From positions 13,621 through 77,620 of the forward strand of contig DHNP01000025.1 of assembly GCA_002409585.1 (NCBI GenBank): 64,000 nucleotides of DNA. The letters are read 5' to 3'. Shown piece by piece: positions 9,537-17,732 of this stretch; the first letter of the stretch is position 1, and each line of letters opens with the position of its first letter. Both the position numbers and the translations under genes were made by a program. Origin of the DNA: Ruminococcaceae bacterium UBA5413 (GTDB lineage: Bacteria > Bacillota > Clostridia > Oscillospirales > Acutalibacteraceae). The notes beneath the pieces were generated by a model. The model saw only the letters and a program-made list of their open reading frames with translations. It ran no database searches and had not been told where the DNA came from.

Positions 9537-10085
9537 CTATGTATTTAAAGTATTTAAAATTATCAAAGACGTTTCCGCGGTTTTCTTGCCAGTATCCATG
9601 CTTTTTTTCTGTATGAACCTGTGCGCCTGCGGCTCCGTGAAGTGGTTGCGCACCATGAGCAGCTCCTTTGCCTTTTTAAGCGCGGCTTTTTCGTCAAAAT
9701 TCTCCGCCGCAAGCTGCTTTTTTACGCTAAGCGGCGTAAAGCCCGAGATGTTGAGGAACATATTTACAGTATCCACAAGGTCCCTGCGCTTTACCGGCAG
9801 TATGAGGCTCGCGCAGCCGAGCCTGCCGCACATCTGGGCAAACTGCGAGCCCATAAGGAACAGGAAATCATAGTTCGGTACTACGTCCGGAAGGTTAACC
9901 GCCGGCATATCCCTTAGTTTGGCACTTGAAACAACGACGCCGCCGTGGTAATGCCTGTGCGCAAAATCCATGACCGAAGCACCGGTAGTTGAAACGCTTG
10001 CCACATAAAGTCCGGTCGAATGGAGCAAAGCCGCTATTCTTTTGGCATAATCCGGGTTTGAATTCGCCACTATAATGCTGCTCAT
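9537..10085 (-). CDS. ANTAR-domain RNA-binding antiterminator with pseudo-receiver
   Basis: A 182-residue two-domain protein. The C-terminal 55 residues match the ANTAR consensus (KAKELLMVRNHFTEPQAHRFI then KKSMDTGKKTAETS), an RNA-binding domain that prevents termination by binding paired hairpins. The N-terminal part has the length and pattern of a response-regulator receiver, but the acidic pocket and phospho-acceptor positions are neutral (IIVANSN and VVVSSAKLRDM), while the late Lys is kept (PVKRRD); it should not be phosphorylated. It lies 41 bp downstream of glnA. A comparable glnA-antiterminator pair (nitR) is known in a solventogenic Clostridium, suggesting nitrogen control. The ATG at 10083-10085 is chosen over a GTG four codons upstream. 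Confidence 0.85.
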   Translation of the reverse strand: MSSIIVANSNPDYAKRIAALLHSTGLYVASVSTTGASVMDFAHRHYHGGVVVSSAKLRDMPAVNLPDVVPNYDFLFLMGSQFAQMCGRLGCASLILPVKRRDLVDTVNMFLNISGFTPLSVKKQLAAENFDEKAALKKAKELLMVRNHFTEPQAHRFIQKKSMDTGKKTAETSLIILNTLNT

Positions 10086-10126
10086 GCCGCACCCCACCCC
10101 CCCAAAGCCGCTCTCTGCATCCCGTC

Positions 10127-11458
10127 TCAGAATTTATCGAGATATTCTTTAAGTTCCCATCCGGTCACGGTTGTAGAAAACTCGTGCCACTCTTTTTCCT
10201 TTGCCTCAACGTATTTGCTGAAAATATGCTTTCCAAGCACGCGCTCAACAAGCGGGTCTTCCCTCATGGCCGCTACGGCGCTTTTAAGGTCTGACGGAAG
10301 GCTTTCTATGTTTCTGTCTTTTCTTCCCTGCTCGTCTATATCATATATATTTGACGTAACAGCCTCCGGCGGCGTCAGGTTGTTTTCTATGCCGTCCATG
10401 CCGGCGGCAAGCAGAAGCGCAAACGCAAGGTACGGGTTGCATGCCGGGTCGGGGTTTCTTAGCTCTGCCCGGGTGCTGTCGCCCCGCGACGCAGGCACCC
10501 TTATAAGCGCGCTGCGGTTGCCGGCCGTCCACGCTATATAGCACGGCGCCTCAAAGCCGGGCACAAGCCTTTTGTACGAGTTTACGAGCGGGTTTGTCAC
10601 GGCGCATATGCCTTTTATGTGTTTAAGTATGCCGGCTATGAAATTATACGCCGTATGGCTCAGCCCTTTTTCGCTTTTCGGGTCGTAAAACACGTTTTCC
10701 CCATCCCTGAACAGCGACATGTTGGTGTGCATGCCGGAACCGGCCCTGCCGGCTACGGGTTTCGGCATGAAAGTAGCGCACAGCCCGTGCGAATCTGCGC
10801 AGAAGCGGACAACCGTCTTAAAAGTTATGAGGTTGTCGGCGGCAGAAAGCGCCTCGCTGTACTTAAAGTCTATCTCGTGCTGTGCAATGGCAACCTCGTG
10901 GTGCGACGCCTCTATCTCAAAGCCCATCTCCTCAAGGTTAAGGCAGATGTCGCCCCTCGCGCTGTCCCCAAGGTCAGACGGGCCAAGGTCAAAGTACCCC
11001 GCTGTGTCGTGGGTTACAGTAGTCGGGTGGCCGAATTCGTCGGTATTAAAAAGGAAGAACTCGCACTCCGGCCCGACGTTGAACGTGTAGCCAAGGCCCG
11101 CGGCATGCTTTATCTGCTTTTTCAGCACATAGCGCGGGTCGCCCTCAAACGGCTTCCCGTCAGGCGTATATATGTCGCATATAAGCCTCGCTATCCTGCC
11201 GCTCTGAGTATTCCACGGGAAAATATTAAAAGTATCGAGGTCCGGATACAGGTACATATCCGACTCCTCTATGCGTACGAACCCTTCTATGGAAGAGCCG
11301 TCGAACATGCACTCGTTGTCAAGCGCCCTTTTTATTTGGCTCGGCGTTATGGTAACGCTTTTAAGTGACCCGAGTATATCGGTAAACTGGAGCCGTATAA
11401 ACCTTACGCCGTTTTCTTCAACCATGCCTATGATATCTTCTTTTGTATATTTCGCCAC
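10127..11458 (-). CDS. glnA: Glutamine synthetase, type I (GSI-alpha-like)
   Basis: ATP-dependent ammonium assimilation into glutamine. The 443-residue length is that of the Bacillus/Clostridium GSI-alpha form. The catalytic loop FDGSSIEGF is near residues 52-60, metal and substrate residues lie in GPECEFFLF and HHEVAIAQHEID, and the ATP-site motif KPVAGRAGSGMHTN is present. The Tyr adenylylation loop of the beta form is not evident, so control is more likely transcriptional and by feedback. The start is GTG (11456-11458) with AAGGAGG upstream. It heads the glnA-ANTAR-dapF-dapL run and has a consensus promoter about 65 bp upstream. Confidence 0.98.
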   Translation of the reverse strand: MAKYTKEDIIGMVEENGVRFIRLQFTDILGSLKSVTITPSQIKRALDNECMFDGSSIEGFVRIEESDMYLYPDLDTFNIFPWNTQSGRIARLICDIYTPDGKPFEGDPRYVLKKQIKHAAGLGYTFNVGPECEFFLFNTDEFGHPTTVTHDTAGYFDLGPSDLGDSARGDICLNLEEMGFEIEASHHEVAIAQHEIDFKYSEALSAADNLITFKTVVRFCADSHGLCATFMPKPVAGRAGSGMHTNMSLFRDGENVFYDPKSEKGLSHTAYNFIAGILKHIKGICAVTNPLVNSYKRLVPGFEAPCYIAWTAGNRSALIRVPASRGDSTRAELRNPDPACNPYLAFALLLAAGMDGIENNLTPPEAVTSNIYDIDEQGRKDRNIESLPSDLKSAVAAMREDPLVERVLGKHIFSKYVEAKEKEWHEFSTTVTGWELKEYLDKF

Positions 11459-11521
11459 AGTAATTCCTCCTTAAAGGCAAAAGCCAAGCGGTTCCACGCG
11501 ATTTCAAGTTAATGCAGATTC

Positions 11522-11550
11522 ATTTTATGCCTTTTGGGAAGTAGTGTCAA
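11522..11550 (-). promoter_or_regulatory. glnA promoter with overlapping inverted repeat
   Basis: On the minus strand TTGACA (11545-11550), 17 bp, TAAAAT (11522-11527). An inverted repeat ATGCCTTT-N7-AAAGGCAT (11550-11572) abuts the -35 box, and a further copy of AAAAGGCAT overlaps the spacer and -10 (11527-11535). This arrangement suggests a repressor or activator site. It does not match the TnrA/GlnR box. Confidence 0.7.
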
Positions 11551-11708
11551 TGCCTTTTAAATTGAAAGGCATATTTTATGAAAATGCAGAGGCAGGCAGC
11601 CGCGCGCGCCGTTTTCACCGTATTGTTCAGCACAGGCTCATTAAGGTCCGGATTGCCGAAAAGCAAACCGGCTTTTAGAATTTAATCACAATTATATATA
11701 CAAAAATG

Positions 11709-11737
11709 TTCTTATATAAATCATATTGTGGTATAAT
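11709..11737 (+). promoter_or_regulatory. Promoter of the secreted amidase
   Basis: TTCTTA (11709-11714), 17 bp, TATAAT (11732-11737), with TGG just before the -10 (extended -10). It lies about 50 bp upstream of the amidase ATG. The 330-bp gap between glnA and this gene also holds the divergent glnA promoter; no coding sequence is seen there. Confidence 0.55.
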
Positions 11738-11788
11738 ATATTAAAAACACGGCAAAACGTTAAATAAAGGAAAGGTATACTGTATACA

Positions 11789-12727
11789 ATGGCAAAAAGA
11801 TGTAAAAAAACAGCAAAGCTCATTACTGTGATTATCTGCACGGCGCTCTTGTCACTGCAAAGCCCGTTCGCGGCGCTTTCAGCCGGCGCTGCGCAAATAA
11901 CCGGCGGAACGTTCACTTCGCGCCCAGTGGCACAGATGCATACATATAAAGTGTACTTAAGCCCGTCGTGCCAGACATGGAACCCGTACTGCGACGGTTC
12001 AGGCAGCGAGGAGTACCATATGCGCCAAGTAGCGGAAGCAATGGTGCCGTACCTTAACGGCTACGGTATAGAGTCCGTCCTCGCGGCCGCACAGACAGGC
12101 TCGCGCGGCAACCAGCGCAGCACCATAGTCGGCAGGGCAAACCAGGCCTCTGCCGAAAAATGCGACCTTTACCTCGCGATACACTCAAACGCCCGCGACG
12201 GTGGGCCGAAGACAAACGGCACTATGGTCTTTTACCCGTCAAAAGACAGCGGGAGCCTTCGCTTTGCCAACCTTTTAAAAGACAATTTCATATACCCTGA
12301 CAAAAGCGGCATCTGCCTTGCCACGAACGACGCGCTATGGGAAATGTACATGCCCAAAATGCCGCACTGCCTCATAGAAACAGCATACCACGACAACCCG
12401 TCCGACGTACAGTGGATAGAGAACAATACGGATGCAATAGCAAAAAACCTCGCGTACTGCGTAGCGCTTTGCGCCTACACCCCGGTTTCGGTTTCTATGG
12501 ACACTACGCTTGTCACTATAAGCGCTGGCCAGACCTTCGACTTAAATTCAAAAGTCACGCTCATAAATAACAACGTTTACTATAACCGCACGTCATGGAG
12601 CTCCGGCAACTCAAACGTAGCCGCAGTGCAAAACGGCACTGTCAGGGGCGTTTCAAAGGGCTGCACGTCAATAACCGCGCGCACGTGCAACGGCCTTACG
12701 GCAAAATGCGTTGTTAACGTCACATAA
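11789..12727 (+). CDS. Secreted N-acetylmuramoyl-L-alanine amidase-like protein with Ig-like (Big_2) tail
   Basis: Probably cleaves the amide bond between MurNAc and the stem peptide outside the cell. Residues 1-35 form a Sec signal peptide (positive start, hydrophobic LITVIICTALL, Ala-rich end). Residues 52-220 follow the Amidase_3 pattern: a Glu pair in SGSEEYHM (74-75), a second zinc His in AIHSNA (His132) and the catalytic Glu in LIETAYH (Glu197). The usual first motif DPGHGG is replaced by SPSCQTWNPY (58-67). Residues 235-312 look like a bacterial Ig-like domain (SWSSGNSNVAAV, GVSKGCTSITA). It is a single gene behind its own promoter. The family is fairly clear; activity is inferred. Confidence 0.8.
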   Translation: MAKRCKKTAKLITVIICTALLSLQSPFAALSAGAAQITGGTFTSRPVAQMHTYKVYLSPSCQTWNPYCDGSGSEEYHMRQVAEAMVPYLNGYGIESVLAAAQTGSRGNQRSTIVGRANQASAEKCDLYLAIHSNARDGGPKTNGTMVFYPSKDSGSLRFANLLKDNFIYPDKSGICLATNDALWEMYMPKMPHCLIETAYHDNPSDVQWIENNTDAIAKNLAYCVALCAYTPVSVSMDTTLVTISAGQTFDLNSKVTLINNNVYYNRTSWSSGNSNVAAVQNGTVRGVSKGCTSITARTCNGLTAKCVVNVT

Positions 12728-12842
12728 CCCCTTTTACCGCATGGCGGTTCCGTTGCGGGCACAGGTTCCATACATCTTATGTGATGTGTATAAAACATTT
12801 CCGCCTTATATATACATAATATGCACTTTTATTACAGATTTC

Positions 12843-12871
12843 TTGACAATACAGGCATTTTCTTTTATACT
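12843..12871 (+). promoter_or_regulatory. Consensus promoter of the chemoreceptor gene
   Basis: TTGACA (12843-12848), 17 bp, TATACT (12866-12871): a near-perfect housekeeping promoter, not the sigma-D type often used by motility genes. Confidence 0.8.
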
Positions 12872-12876
12872 GTTAT

Positions 12877-12939
12877 TTTAGTTAGAATATTATATAGTTT
12901 TTAATTTTTTTTGGCATTCCTTATTTATTTCTAACTAAA
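12877..12939 (+). promoter_or_regulatory. Long-range inverted repeat in the chemoreceptor leader
   Basis: Perfect 11-bp arms TTTAGTTAGAA (12877-12887) and TTCTAACTAAA (12929-12939) flank an AT-rich 41-bp loop and start at the predicted transcription start. They could be two operator half-sites or the closing stem of a 5' UTR structure. Confidence 0.5.
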
Positions 12940-12994
12940 TTATTCTGCGTGCATCAAGGAAGCAAGATAAAATACTTTTCAGGGAGGAAAAAGA

Positions 12995-14752
12995 ATGGCA
13001 GAGCAAAAAAAGGGCAGGAAAAACACAAAGGGTACAGGGTCTTTTAGGAAAAAGCTTTCCAACATGCGGCTTTCAAAGCGGCTTATGTCCGGTTTTGTAA
13101 GCATTGCTGTTGTTACCGGCATTCTCGGAGGTCTCGGCATCTTAAATATCGCCGTTATGCGAAGCAATATGAATGAAATGGAGCAGCGCATGAACGAGCT
13201 GCCGCAGATAAGCGAGGCCATAGCAAGCCTTTCCAGCATGGAGGCTTCCGCGAGCAGCGCCGTTTTAAACTACAACGTTACTTCCATATACAATACCGAT
13301 AAAACAAACTACCAAAAATACAACCAGCACTTTAAAACGGATATTTCAAATATCCTTAAGAACGTGCAAAACAGCCAGTGGAAGTCCAAACTTGAGGCCG
13401 CGCAGAAAAAGTACAACGGTACCTTTGCCACTACGACGGCGGCCGTGTTTGAAAACATAGACAATGATAACATCATCGACGCAAACGTGAGGCTTCATGT
13501 TTCCATTACGTCGGAAAGCGAGATATCCGAAACACTCGAAAATTACATGACTTACATGGTAAACATGACAAAGTCCGAGAACGCCGCCGCCGGCAGCCGC
13601 GCGACGCTCCTGCTGTGCATAAGCATCATATTCTCAGCCGCCGCCATAGCGGCAGCCGTCTTTATGGGCTTTGACATTTCAAAGTCTATCTCAAAGCCTG
13701 TAGGGGAGCTTGAGTACTGTGCAAAGCGTTTTTCAGTCGGCGACATGGGCGCCGAGATAACGTTTAAGTCCGGCAACGAGCTCGGCGTGCTCGCAGGCTC
13801 GCTTGAAAAAGCCTTTGAAACACTGCGCGGGCTCGTGCAAAGTATCTCACAGATACTCGGCAACATAGCCGCAGGCGATCTCAGCGACACAAACGTGCCC
13901 GAGTACCAAAACGACTTTGCCCCTATCTCCGTAGCACTCGGCGACATAATCTTCGCGCTCAACGAAACTTTTTCAATGATGAAAACATCTGCGGACCAAG
14001 TAGACTCCGGCGCAAAGCAGGTCTCCGACGGCGCGCAGACTTTGGCGCGCGGTTCGACTGAGCAGGCAAGCTCCACCGAGGAGCTGTCGGCTTCGGTTAC
14101 CGATATCTCAAATAAAATAAATAGCAACGCAGACAGCCTTAGCAAAATATCGTCGGCGCTTGACTCGGCTACAAGAGATGTCTATGAAAGCAACACAAGC
14201 ATGAAAGATACCCTTGCGGCAATGGAAAACATAAGCGCGTCATCAAGTGAAATAGGTAAAATCATTAAGGTTATAGACAACATCGCTTTCCAAACAAACA
14301 TACTCGCGCTTAACGCCGCCGTCGAAGCCGCAAGAGCCGGAGAGGCCGGCAAGGGCTTCGCCGTAGTGGCTGACGAAGTGCGCAACCTCGCCGGCAAGTC
14401 GGCGGATGCCGCGAAGCAGACCACCATGCTCATAGGAAAGTCCATCAGCAGCGTAACGAGCGGATGCAAAACTGCAGAGGCTACCGCGAAATCCCTCGAG
14501 GGCGTATATAACAAAATCAAGGGAATTAATGAAACCCTTGGCGATATAGAGAAGTCCTCCGCCGAACAGGCCGAGTCTGTAAACCAAATAAACATAAGCG
14601 TCGAACAAATATCCTCCATAGTGCAGTCAAACTCGGCAACGGCCGAGGAGAGCGCCGCGGCAAGCGAAGAACTTTCCGCGCAGGCAAAGTCCATGAAGGA
14701 GCAGCTCGAGGGCATACGCCTTTCGAACGACGCCGGCGGGCAGGCCGAATAA
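12995..14752 (+). CDS. Methyl-accepting chemotaxis protein
   Basis: A membrane chemoreceptor that senses an extracellular ligand and controls a CheA kinase. A basic cytoplasmic start is followed by TM1 near residues 30-55, a small helical (4HB-type) ligand domain of about 150 residues, TM2 near 203-226, a HAMP linker, and a long coiled-coil signalling domain whose hairpin tip is [20 protein letters not shown], then [16 protein letters not shown]. The tip is well conserved. A strong GGAGG precedes the ATG. No che, fla or mot gene occurs in the window, so this is an orphan receptor; a non-motility role for its signalling partner cannot be excluded. Confidence 0.95.
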   Translation: MAEQKKGRKNTKGTGSFRKKLSNMRLSKRLMSGFVSIAVVTGILGGLGILNIAVMRSNMNEMEQRMNELPQISEAIASLSSMEASASSAVLNYNVTSIYNTDKTNYQKYNQHFKTDISNILKNVQNSQWKSKLEAAQKKYNGTFATTTAAVFENIDNDNIIDANVRLHVSITSESEISETLENYMTYMVNMTKSENAAAGSRATLLLCISIIFSAAAIAAAVFMGFDISKSISKPVGELEYCAKRFSVGDMGAEITFKSGNELGVLAGSLEKAFETLRGLVQSISQILGNIAAGDLSDTNVPEYQNDFAPISVALGDIIFALNETFSMMKTSADQVDSGAKQVSDGAQTLARGSTEQASSTEELSASVTDISNKINSNADSLSKISSALDSATRDVYESNTSMKDTLAAMENISASSSEIGKIIKVIDNIAFQTNILALNAAVEAARAGEAGKGFAVVADEVRNLAGKSADAAKQTTMLIGKSISSVTSGCKTAEATAKSLEGVYNKIKGINETLGDIEKSSAEQAESVNQINISVEQISSIVQSNSATAEESAAASEELSAQAKSMKEQLEGIRLSNDAGGQAE

Positions 14753-14862
14753 ACCGGCTACACGCACCTTACGATGCGATAAGCCCCGCAATTACAGCAT
14801 ATAATAAGGTTGCGGCTTAAGGCTAAAAGTTTAAAGCAAAAGCCTAGCCCCGCCGCCACAGC

Positions 14863-14889
14863 ACGGCCCGCCGCAAAATGGCGGGCCGT
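14863..14889 (+). terminator. GC-rich hairpin after the chemoreceptor gene
   Basis: ACGGCCCGCC (14863-14872) pairs with GGCGGGCCGT (14880-14889) around a seven-base loop, followed by TTCGCTT. The stem is strong but the U tract is short. The 362-bp gap to ecfA1 contains this hairpin and the ecfA1 promoter; I see no gene in it. Confidence 0.55.
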
Positions 14890-14961
14890 TTCGCTTGCGG
14901 CAATGGCAAAAACCTAACCGCGCCAGACCGCGCGGCGTACAGCCAAGCGGCAAAAGCCTTC

Positions 14962-14990
14962 TTGATTCTTTAGGGCTGCTGTGTTACAAT
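14962..14990 (+). promoter_or_regulatory. Promoter of the ecfA1-ecfA2-ecfT-truA operon
   Basis: TTGATT (14962-14967), 17 bp, TACAAT (14985-14990), about 125 bp upstream of ecfA1. Confidence 0.6.
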
Positions 14991-15114
14991 GTTGAAGAAT
15001 TTAAATATGTTCTTACTTATCCGTATCCGGCGCGAAAGCCTTTCCGGCTGTTTACACACTTTTTTAGCGGCAAAGCCGCATACCTTAGTAATTAAAAGGC
15101 TGGTACCACAGTAA

Positions 15115-15963
15115 ATGGGTTATATTGAGGCTAAAAACGTTGTCTTTTCTTATGAAGGCCATGAAAATGAAAAAGGGGCCGAAGTCCTGCACGGCGTTTC
15201 ACTTGACATTGAAAAAGGTGAGTTCGTAGCCCTTTTAGGGCATAACGGCTCCGGCAAGTCAACCTTGGCGAAACATTTTAACGCCATGCTACTGCCCGAA
15301 GGCGGTAAAGTCTACGTTGACGGGCTTGACACTATGGACGACAGCCTTAAAACGGAGATTCGCCAAAGGGCCGGCCTTGTCCTGCAGAACCCTGACAACC
15401 AGCTCGTCGCCGGCATCGTCGAGGAGGACGTTGCTTTCGGCCCTGAAAACCTCGGCGTACCTCCCGACGAAATACGCCGGCGGGTTGACGATGCGCTTAA
15501 AGCAGTGGAAATGTACGACTACAGGCTAAGCGCCCCGTACAAGCTGTCGGGAGGGCAAAAGCAGCGCATAGCCATAGCAGGCATAATCGCCATGCACCCA
15601 GACTGCATTATACTCGACGAGCCTACCGCCATGCTCGACCCTATGGGGCGTGAAGAAGTACTCCGCACCATCCATAAGTTAAACAGGGAAAACGGCATAA
15701 CCATAGTGCTTATTACACACTATATGGACGAAGCCGTCGGCGCTGACAGGGTTGTAGTCATGGACAGCGGCAAAATCCTTCTGCAGGGCACGCCGCGCGA
15801 GGTGTTTTCGCAAGTAGAGCTGCTCAAACGCCATAAGCTTGACGTGCCGCAGGCTACGGAGCTTATATACGAACTGAAAAACGAGGGCTTTGACCTGCCT
15901 GACGGAGTGCTTGACATAGACGGCTGCGTCGCCGCCCTTGAGCCGCTGCTCGGCAAGGGCTGA
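15115..15963 (+). CDS. ecfA1: ECF transporter ATPase A1
   Basis: One of the two ATPases that drive group II energy-coupling-factor vitamin uptake. It is an ABC protein with Walker [10 protein letters not shown] near residue 43, Q-loop QNPDNQL, signature LSGGQKQR, Walker [14 protein letters not shown] and the switch His in LITHYMDE. At 282 residues it has the usual C-terminal extension of EcfA proteins. The Shine-Dalgarno sequence before this ATG is weak. It is followed by ecfA2 and ecfT in the standard order; the shared module should serve S components encoded elsewhere, such as ribU at 30.0-30.6 kb. Confidence 0.95.
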   Translation: MGYIEAKNVVFSYEGHENEKGAEVLHGVSLDIEKGEFVALLGHNGSGKSTLAKHFNAMLLPEGGKVYVDGLDTMDDSLKTEIRQRAGLVLQNPDNQLVAGIVEEDVAFGPENLGVPPDEIRRRVDDALKAVEMYDYRLSAPYKLSGGQKQRIAIAGIIAMHPDCIILDEPTAMLDPMGREEVLRTIHKLNRENGITIVLITHYMDEAVGADRVVVMDSGKILLQGTPREVFSQVELLKRHKLDVPQATELIYELKNEGFDLPDGVLDIDGCVAALEPLLGKG

Positions 15964-16042
15964 GCGCCGCCGCTCCGTCAGGGCTTGTGAAGCGGTTAAA
16001 ATTTATAGATAATACAAATACCATGCTTTTGCGGGGAACAAA

Positions 16043-16909
16043 ATGCCTGTTATAGAAACAAAAAACTTAACTTTCACATACGGGGCCGGCACGCCTTTTG
16101 GCAAAACCGCCGTAAACGACATAAGCATAAGTATAGAGCGCGGCGAATTTATAGGGCTGATAGGGCATACCGGTTCCGGCAAGTCCACGTTTATACAGAC
16201 GCTTAACGGCCTTCTGCGCCCTACTTCGGGCAAAGTCCTGCTAAACGGCAGGGACATATGGGCTGAACCTAAAAAAATACGCGCCGTGCGCTTCAAGGTC
16301 GGAATGGTCTTCCAGTACCCCGAAAACCAGCTTTTCGAGGACACGGTGCTTAAAGACATATGCTTTGGGCCGGGCAACATGGGGCTTAGCGCGGGGGAAG
16401 CCGAAAAACGCGCGCTGAAAGCCGCCAAAGCCGTAGGGCTGACGGACGACATGCTGCCTAAAAGCCCGTTCGAACTTTCCGGCGGTGAAAAACGCCGCGC
16501 GGCCATAGCCGGCGTAATGGCCATGGACCCTGACGTGCTTATTTTGGACGAGCCTACGGCAGGTCTCGACCCGAACGGCCGCGATATGCTCCTTAAGCAG
16601 CTCAGCGACTACCACAGGGTACGCCGCAACACAGTCATACTTGTCTCACACAGTATGGAAGACATAGCAAAAGCGGCGGACAGGGTGCTCGTGATGGACT
16701 CCGGAAAAGCCGTCATGTTCGATAAAACCGAAAAGGTCTTTGCAAACGGCGGCGAACTCCAAAAAATCGGCCTGCGCGTGCCGCAGATAACCGAAATAAC
16801 GCTGCGGCTAAGAAAAGACGGCTACAACATACGGCCGGCCCTTACGGTTGAACAGGCCGTAAGGGAGCTTTTGCCCGTTATGAAAAAGAGGAGGGCTGAA
16901 AACGGTTAG
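16043..16909 (+). CDS. ecfA2: ECF transporter ATPase A2
   Basis: Second ATPase of the ECF module, pairing with EcfA1. Walker A GHTGSGKST, Q-loop QYPENQLFEDTV, signature LSGGEKRR, Walker B VLILDEPTAGLDP and LVSHSMEDIAKAADR are all present; 288 residues is a normal length. GGGGAAC lies just before the ATG. Its stop codon (16907-16909) falls inside the conserved N-terminal coding region of ecfT, so the two genes overlap if ecfT starts at its conserved N terminus. Confidence 0.95.
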   Translation: MPVIETKNLTFTYGAGTPFGKTAVNDISISIERGEFIGLIGHTGSGKSTFIQTLNGLLRPTSGKVLLNGRDIWAEPKKIRAVRFKVGMVFQYPENQLFEDTVLKDICFGPGNMGLSAGEAEKRALKAAKAVGLTDDMLPKSPFELSGGEKRRAAIAGVMAMDPDVLILDEPTAGLDPNGRDMLLKQLSDYHRVRRNTVILVSHSMEDIAKAADRVLVMDSGKAVMFDKTEKVFANGGELQKIGLRVPQITEITLRLRKDGYNIRPALTVEQAVRELLPVMKKRRAENG

Positions 16910-16913
16910 GGAT

Positions 16914-17717
16914 ATTGCGCTTGGGCAGTATATACCCGGCACGTCTTTTATGCATCGCCTCGACCCCCGCGTAAAAATTTCGCTTACATTTTTATATATT
17001 ATATTTGTATTCGTAGCATCAAATTACCAGGGCATTGCCGTAATCGCCCTGCTTTTGTCGGCCGTAATCATGTCTTCGGGCATACCGTTTTCGCAATACC
17101 TTAAAAGCCTTAAAGCCATACTTTTCATAGTAGCCTTCACCTCGGTTTTAAACCTTTTTTACGGCAGCGGCAAAGTTGTCTGGCAGTTTAAATTTATGAC
17201 CATAACGGAGGGCGGCATATCAAACGCCGTTTTTGTCGCCATACGCATAGTAAGCCTTATACTGTTCAGCTCGGCGCTGACGTTCACTACATCGCCCACA
17301 CAGCTGACGGACGCAATGGAACGCCTGATGAAGCCGCTTAAGCTTTTCCATGTGAAAGTGCATGAAATAGCCATGATGATGACCATCGCCCTTCGCTTCA
17401 TACCAACGCTGCTCGAAGAAACCGACAAAATAATGAACGCGCAGAAGGCGCGCGGGGCTGACCTTGAAAGCGGCGGCATCACCCAAAGGATAAAGTCGCT
17501 CATACCCATACTTATCCCTCTGTTCATATCTTCCTTCAGGCGCGCGTCCGACCTTGCCATGGCAATGGAATGCAGGTGCTACCACGGCGGCGAGGGGCGT
17601 ACCAAAATGAAACGCCTGCGCATAACAGGGCTCGATATATGGGCTGTGGCCTTTTCCGCATGCCTGTGCTGCTGCGTCATAATTTTCAAGGTGCGGTTTC
17701 CGGCCGCATTGCGGTAG
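16914..17717 (+). CDS. ecfT: ECF transporter transmembrane component EcfT (start uncertain)
   Basis: Membrane scaffold linking the EcfA1/A2 ATPases to S components. Several hydrophobic segments and the two coupling motifs QKARGADLE and MECRCYHGGEGRT are visible (the second normally reads ARCY/ARGY). Homology starts well before the first ATG (16950): the in-frame residues VRDIALGQYIPGTSF match the usual EcfT N terminus, but no ATG, GTG or TTG is available there. GGAGGG at 16890-16895 precedes in-frame ACG (16902) and GTT (16905), and an ATT lies at 16914. The start given is therefore nominal. truA follows after 15 bp. Confidence 0.9.
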   Translation: MALGQYIPGTSFMHRLDPRVKISLTFLYIIFVFVASNYQGIAVIALLLSAVIMSSGIPFSQYLKSLKAILFIVAFTSVLNLFYGSGKVVWQFKFMTITEGGISNAVFVAIRIVSLILFSSALTFTTSPTQLTDAMERLMKPLKLFHVKVHEIAMMMTIALRFIPTLLEETDKIMNAQKARGADLESGGITQRIKSLIPILIPLFISSFRRASDLAMAMECRCYHGGEGRTKMKRLRITGLDIWAVAFSACLCCCVIIFKVRFPAALR

Positions 17718-17732
17718 GAGGGAACGGCATAT

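Noticed and set aside
11459..11521. ANTAR target (two hexaloop hairpins) in the glnA leader
   Set aside because: The leader from the predicted start is only about 65 nt; only a three-base GCG/CGC stem is visible, and no terminator to be prevented.
12872..12994. c-di-GMP riboswitch before the chemoreceptor gene
   Set aside because: Conserved GEMM core sequences are absent; only the long inverted repeat is seen.
14895..15095. Possible 66-residue plus-strand protein before ecfA1
   Set aside because: It spans the ecfA1 promoter, has no ribosome site and a non-coding-like composition.
16003..16524. Long minus-strand frames opposite ecfA2, carB, parC, ftsH and others
   Set aside because: They are frame shadows of clearly identified genes, helped by the codon bias; none has its own ribosome site or recognisable domain.
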